From assembly GCA_003554685.1 (NCBI GenBank), contig PWHA01000072.1, positions 1 through 5,407 on the forward strand: DNA of 5,407 bases, written 5' to 3'. Of this stretch, positions 4,446 to 5,407 are shown in pieces. Each line of letters opens with the position of its first letter. Positions within the stretch are counted from its first letter, which is position 1. This stretch comes from Halanaerobiaceae bacterium (GTDB taxonomy: Bacteria > Bacillota > Halanaerobiia > Halanaerobiales > Halarsenatibacteraceae). Below the pieces are notes generated by a model that saw nothing but the letters and a program-made list of their open reading frames with translations, was not told the DNA's origin and did not search any database. The translations under genes and the position numbers were made by a program.

Positions 4446-5407
4446 TTATAATTTGCGGGGACTGTCTTCATCATTATCTTTGCTGTCTTTTGAATCCTTT
4501 ATTTTGCTGTCCGGGGTTTCATCATCCGGGGTTTTATTTTTTTCACTGCTATTTTTATTGGAGTTTTCCAGGCTGATACCTTTCCCCTTTTCTGAGATAT
4601 TCTTATTCTTTAAATAATCCTTTTTATCCTCTTCTTTATCTTCTTCCTCTTTTTTCTCATTTTTCTCATTTTTGGCTTTGGCTTCTGACTTTTTTTCGTT
4701 TTTATCTTTCTCATTTTCCTCTTTATCTCTTTCCCTGATCAGATTATTCTTATCCGGGCCTTTATCTTTATCATTTTCTTCTTTTTCAGCTTCATCTCCG
4801 GTTTTCAAACTATCTTCATCCTTCTTTTCATCCCCAGTTTTAGATTCTTTCTTTCTGAATTTATCCAGGATTTTATCCATCGAACTCTTTTTTCCCATTT
4901 TTTCTTTTTTTTCATCTTCTTCATCTTCTTTTTCAGGTTTGCTTTTATCTATTTCTCTATCCTCTTTCTTTTTTTTGACATCCTTCTCTTCCCGGCTGTC
5001 CTTTTCTCTGACAGATTTATCCCTGGAAGGTTCAGAAATAAAATCTGGCTTTCTCTTGCCCGGAGATATGCTTTCAATTAAAATCTGCACCTTCTCAATT
5101 TCAGCCCCGGTTATTTCATTTAAACGGTAGAGAATATTATCTCTTATTTTCCCGGTTAAAACAGGAATATTCTGGTTTTCTTCAACAGCAATTCTCATCT
5201 GGACTTCCATACCGGAGGCCCTGGAATTTAGTTCTGTGCTCTTAATTTCAAGTCCCTTTTCTTCTCTTACAATCCCCCTGATCATATTATCCAGAGCTTC
5301 TAGAGTAATATTTATCGAACCATGTTCATCACTGCTGATGGTGGCAACCTTATTTTTTGTTTTAAAAAGAGGATACAACGCCCAGGCTGTCAGTAAAAAT
5401 ATTACCA
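4446..5407 (-). CDS. amaP: AmaP-like Asp23 membrane-anchor protein with a long charged tail (5' end beyond window)
   Basis: The frame stays open to the right edge, giving 319 visible residues. They begin with a hydrophobic stretch, VIFLLTAWALYPLF, followed by KTK, which looks like the end of a membrane helix; the TTG at 5376-5378 is therefore an internal leucine codon, not the start. Visible residues about 19-113 form an Asp23-like domain: a GSINITLEALDNMIRGIV helix, strand GMEVQMRIAV, and the closing IRDNILYRLNEITGAEIEKVQILI. This layout is that of AmaP, which anchors Asp23 at the membrane in Firmicutes. From about residue 115 the protein becomes about 205 residues of Lys/Glu/Asp/Asn/Ser, almost without hydrophobics, and likely disordered and cytoplasmic. 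AmaP proteins usually end soon after the Asp23 domain, so the tail is the odd part. Frame and stop appear intact. The assignment is firm for the domain and moderate for the name. Confidence 0.8.
   Translation of the reverse strand, partial: VIFLLTAWALYPLFKTKNKVATISSDEHGSINITLEALDNMIRGIVREEKGLEIKSTELNSRASGMEVQMRIAVEENQNIPVLTGKIRDNILYRLNEITGAEIEKVQILIESISPGKRKPDFISEPSRDKSVREKDSREEKDVKKKKEDREIDKSKPEKEDEEDEKKEKMGKKSSMDKILDKFRKKESKTGDEKKDEDSLKTGDEAEKEENDKDKGPDKNNLIRERDKEENEKDKNEKKSEAKAKNEKNEKKEEEDKEEDKKDYLKNKNISEKGKGISLENSNKNSSEKNKTPDDETPDSKIKDSKDSKDNDEDSPRKL

Noticed and set aside
4672..5130. Plus-strand frame encoding a Ser/Phe/Leu-rich 152-residue protein
   Set aside because: It is the complement of the Lys/Glu-rich AmaP tail; the low-complexity Ser/Phe/Leu composition is what antisense reading of AAA/GAA codons gives.

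Overview
The window looks like a low-GC, anaerobic Bacillota chromosome. AT-rich intergenic DNA, strong AGGAGG-type ribosome sites and a housekeeping amaP–DUF2273–nusB cluster typical of Firmicutes all point that way. The EtfB/lactate permease pairing suggests a lactate-using anaerobe, and the acidic/lysine-rich protein tail would fit a halophile such as the Halanaerobiales, but that placement is inference only. All six genes lie on the minus strand, so the window reads from right to left.

Right part (about 3712-5407): the 3' portion of an amaP gene whose start lies beyond the right edge, then a small DUF2273 membrane protein, then nusB. AmaP and DUF2273 are envelope proteins of the Asp23/alkaline-shock type. 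NusB is the transcription antitermination factor for rRNA operons. AmaP is unusual: its Asp23-like domain is followed by about 205 residues of Lys/Glu/Asp-rich, apparently disordered tail.

Middle and left (1-3688): a lactate module. A FadR-type GntR regulator (FCD domain with metal-ligand residues) sits 23 bp after nusB and is followed by an intrinsic terminator. A 537-bp gene-free region then carries a perfect FadR-family operator, ATGGTCTGACCAT, overlapping a TATAAT box, plus several other palindromes and a promoter-like TATAAT close to the next gene. After this come a full-length LctP lactate permease, a 258-bp leader with three perfect or near-perfect 19-bp tandem repeats and inverted repeats, and the first 170 codons of etfB, which starts at TTG and runs off the left edge.

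How it fits together: the EtfB has the DGDTAQVGP motif of bifurcating-type electron transfer flavoproteins. With the permease and regulator, it resembles the lct locus of acetogens, in which lactate dehydrogenase bound to EtfAB oxidises lactate with NAD+ by flavin-based electron confurcation at the expense of reduced ferredoxin. The expected partners (etfA and an FAD-dependent lactate dehydrogenase) would lie beyond the left edge and cannot be seen. The regulator probably senses lactate and represses the permease promoter. I see no mobile element, CRISPR array, tRNA or rRNA. The least explained parts are the repeat-rich etfB leader, the multi-palindrome lctP upstream region and the AmaP tail.
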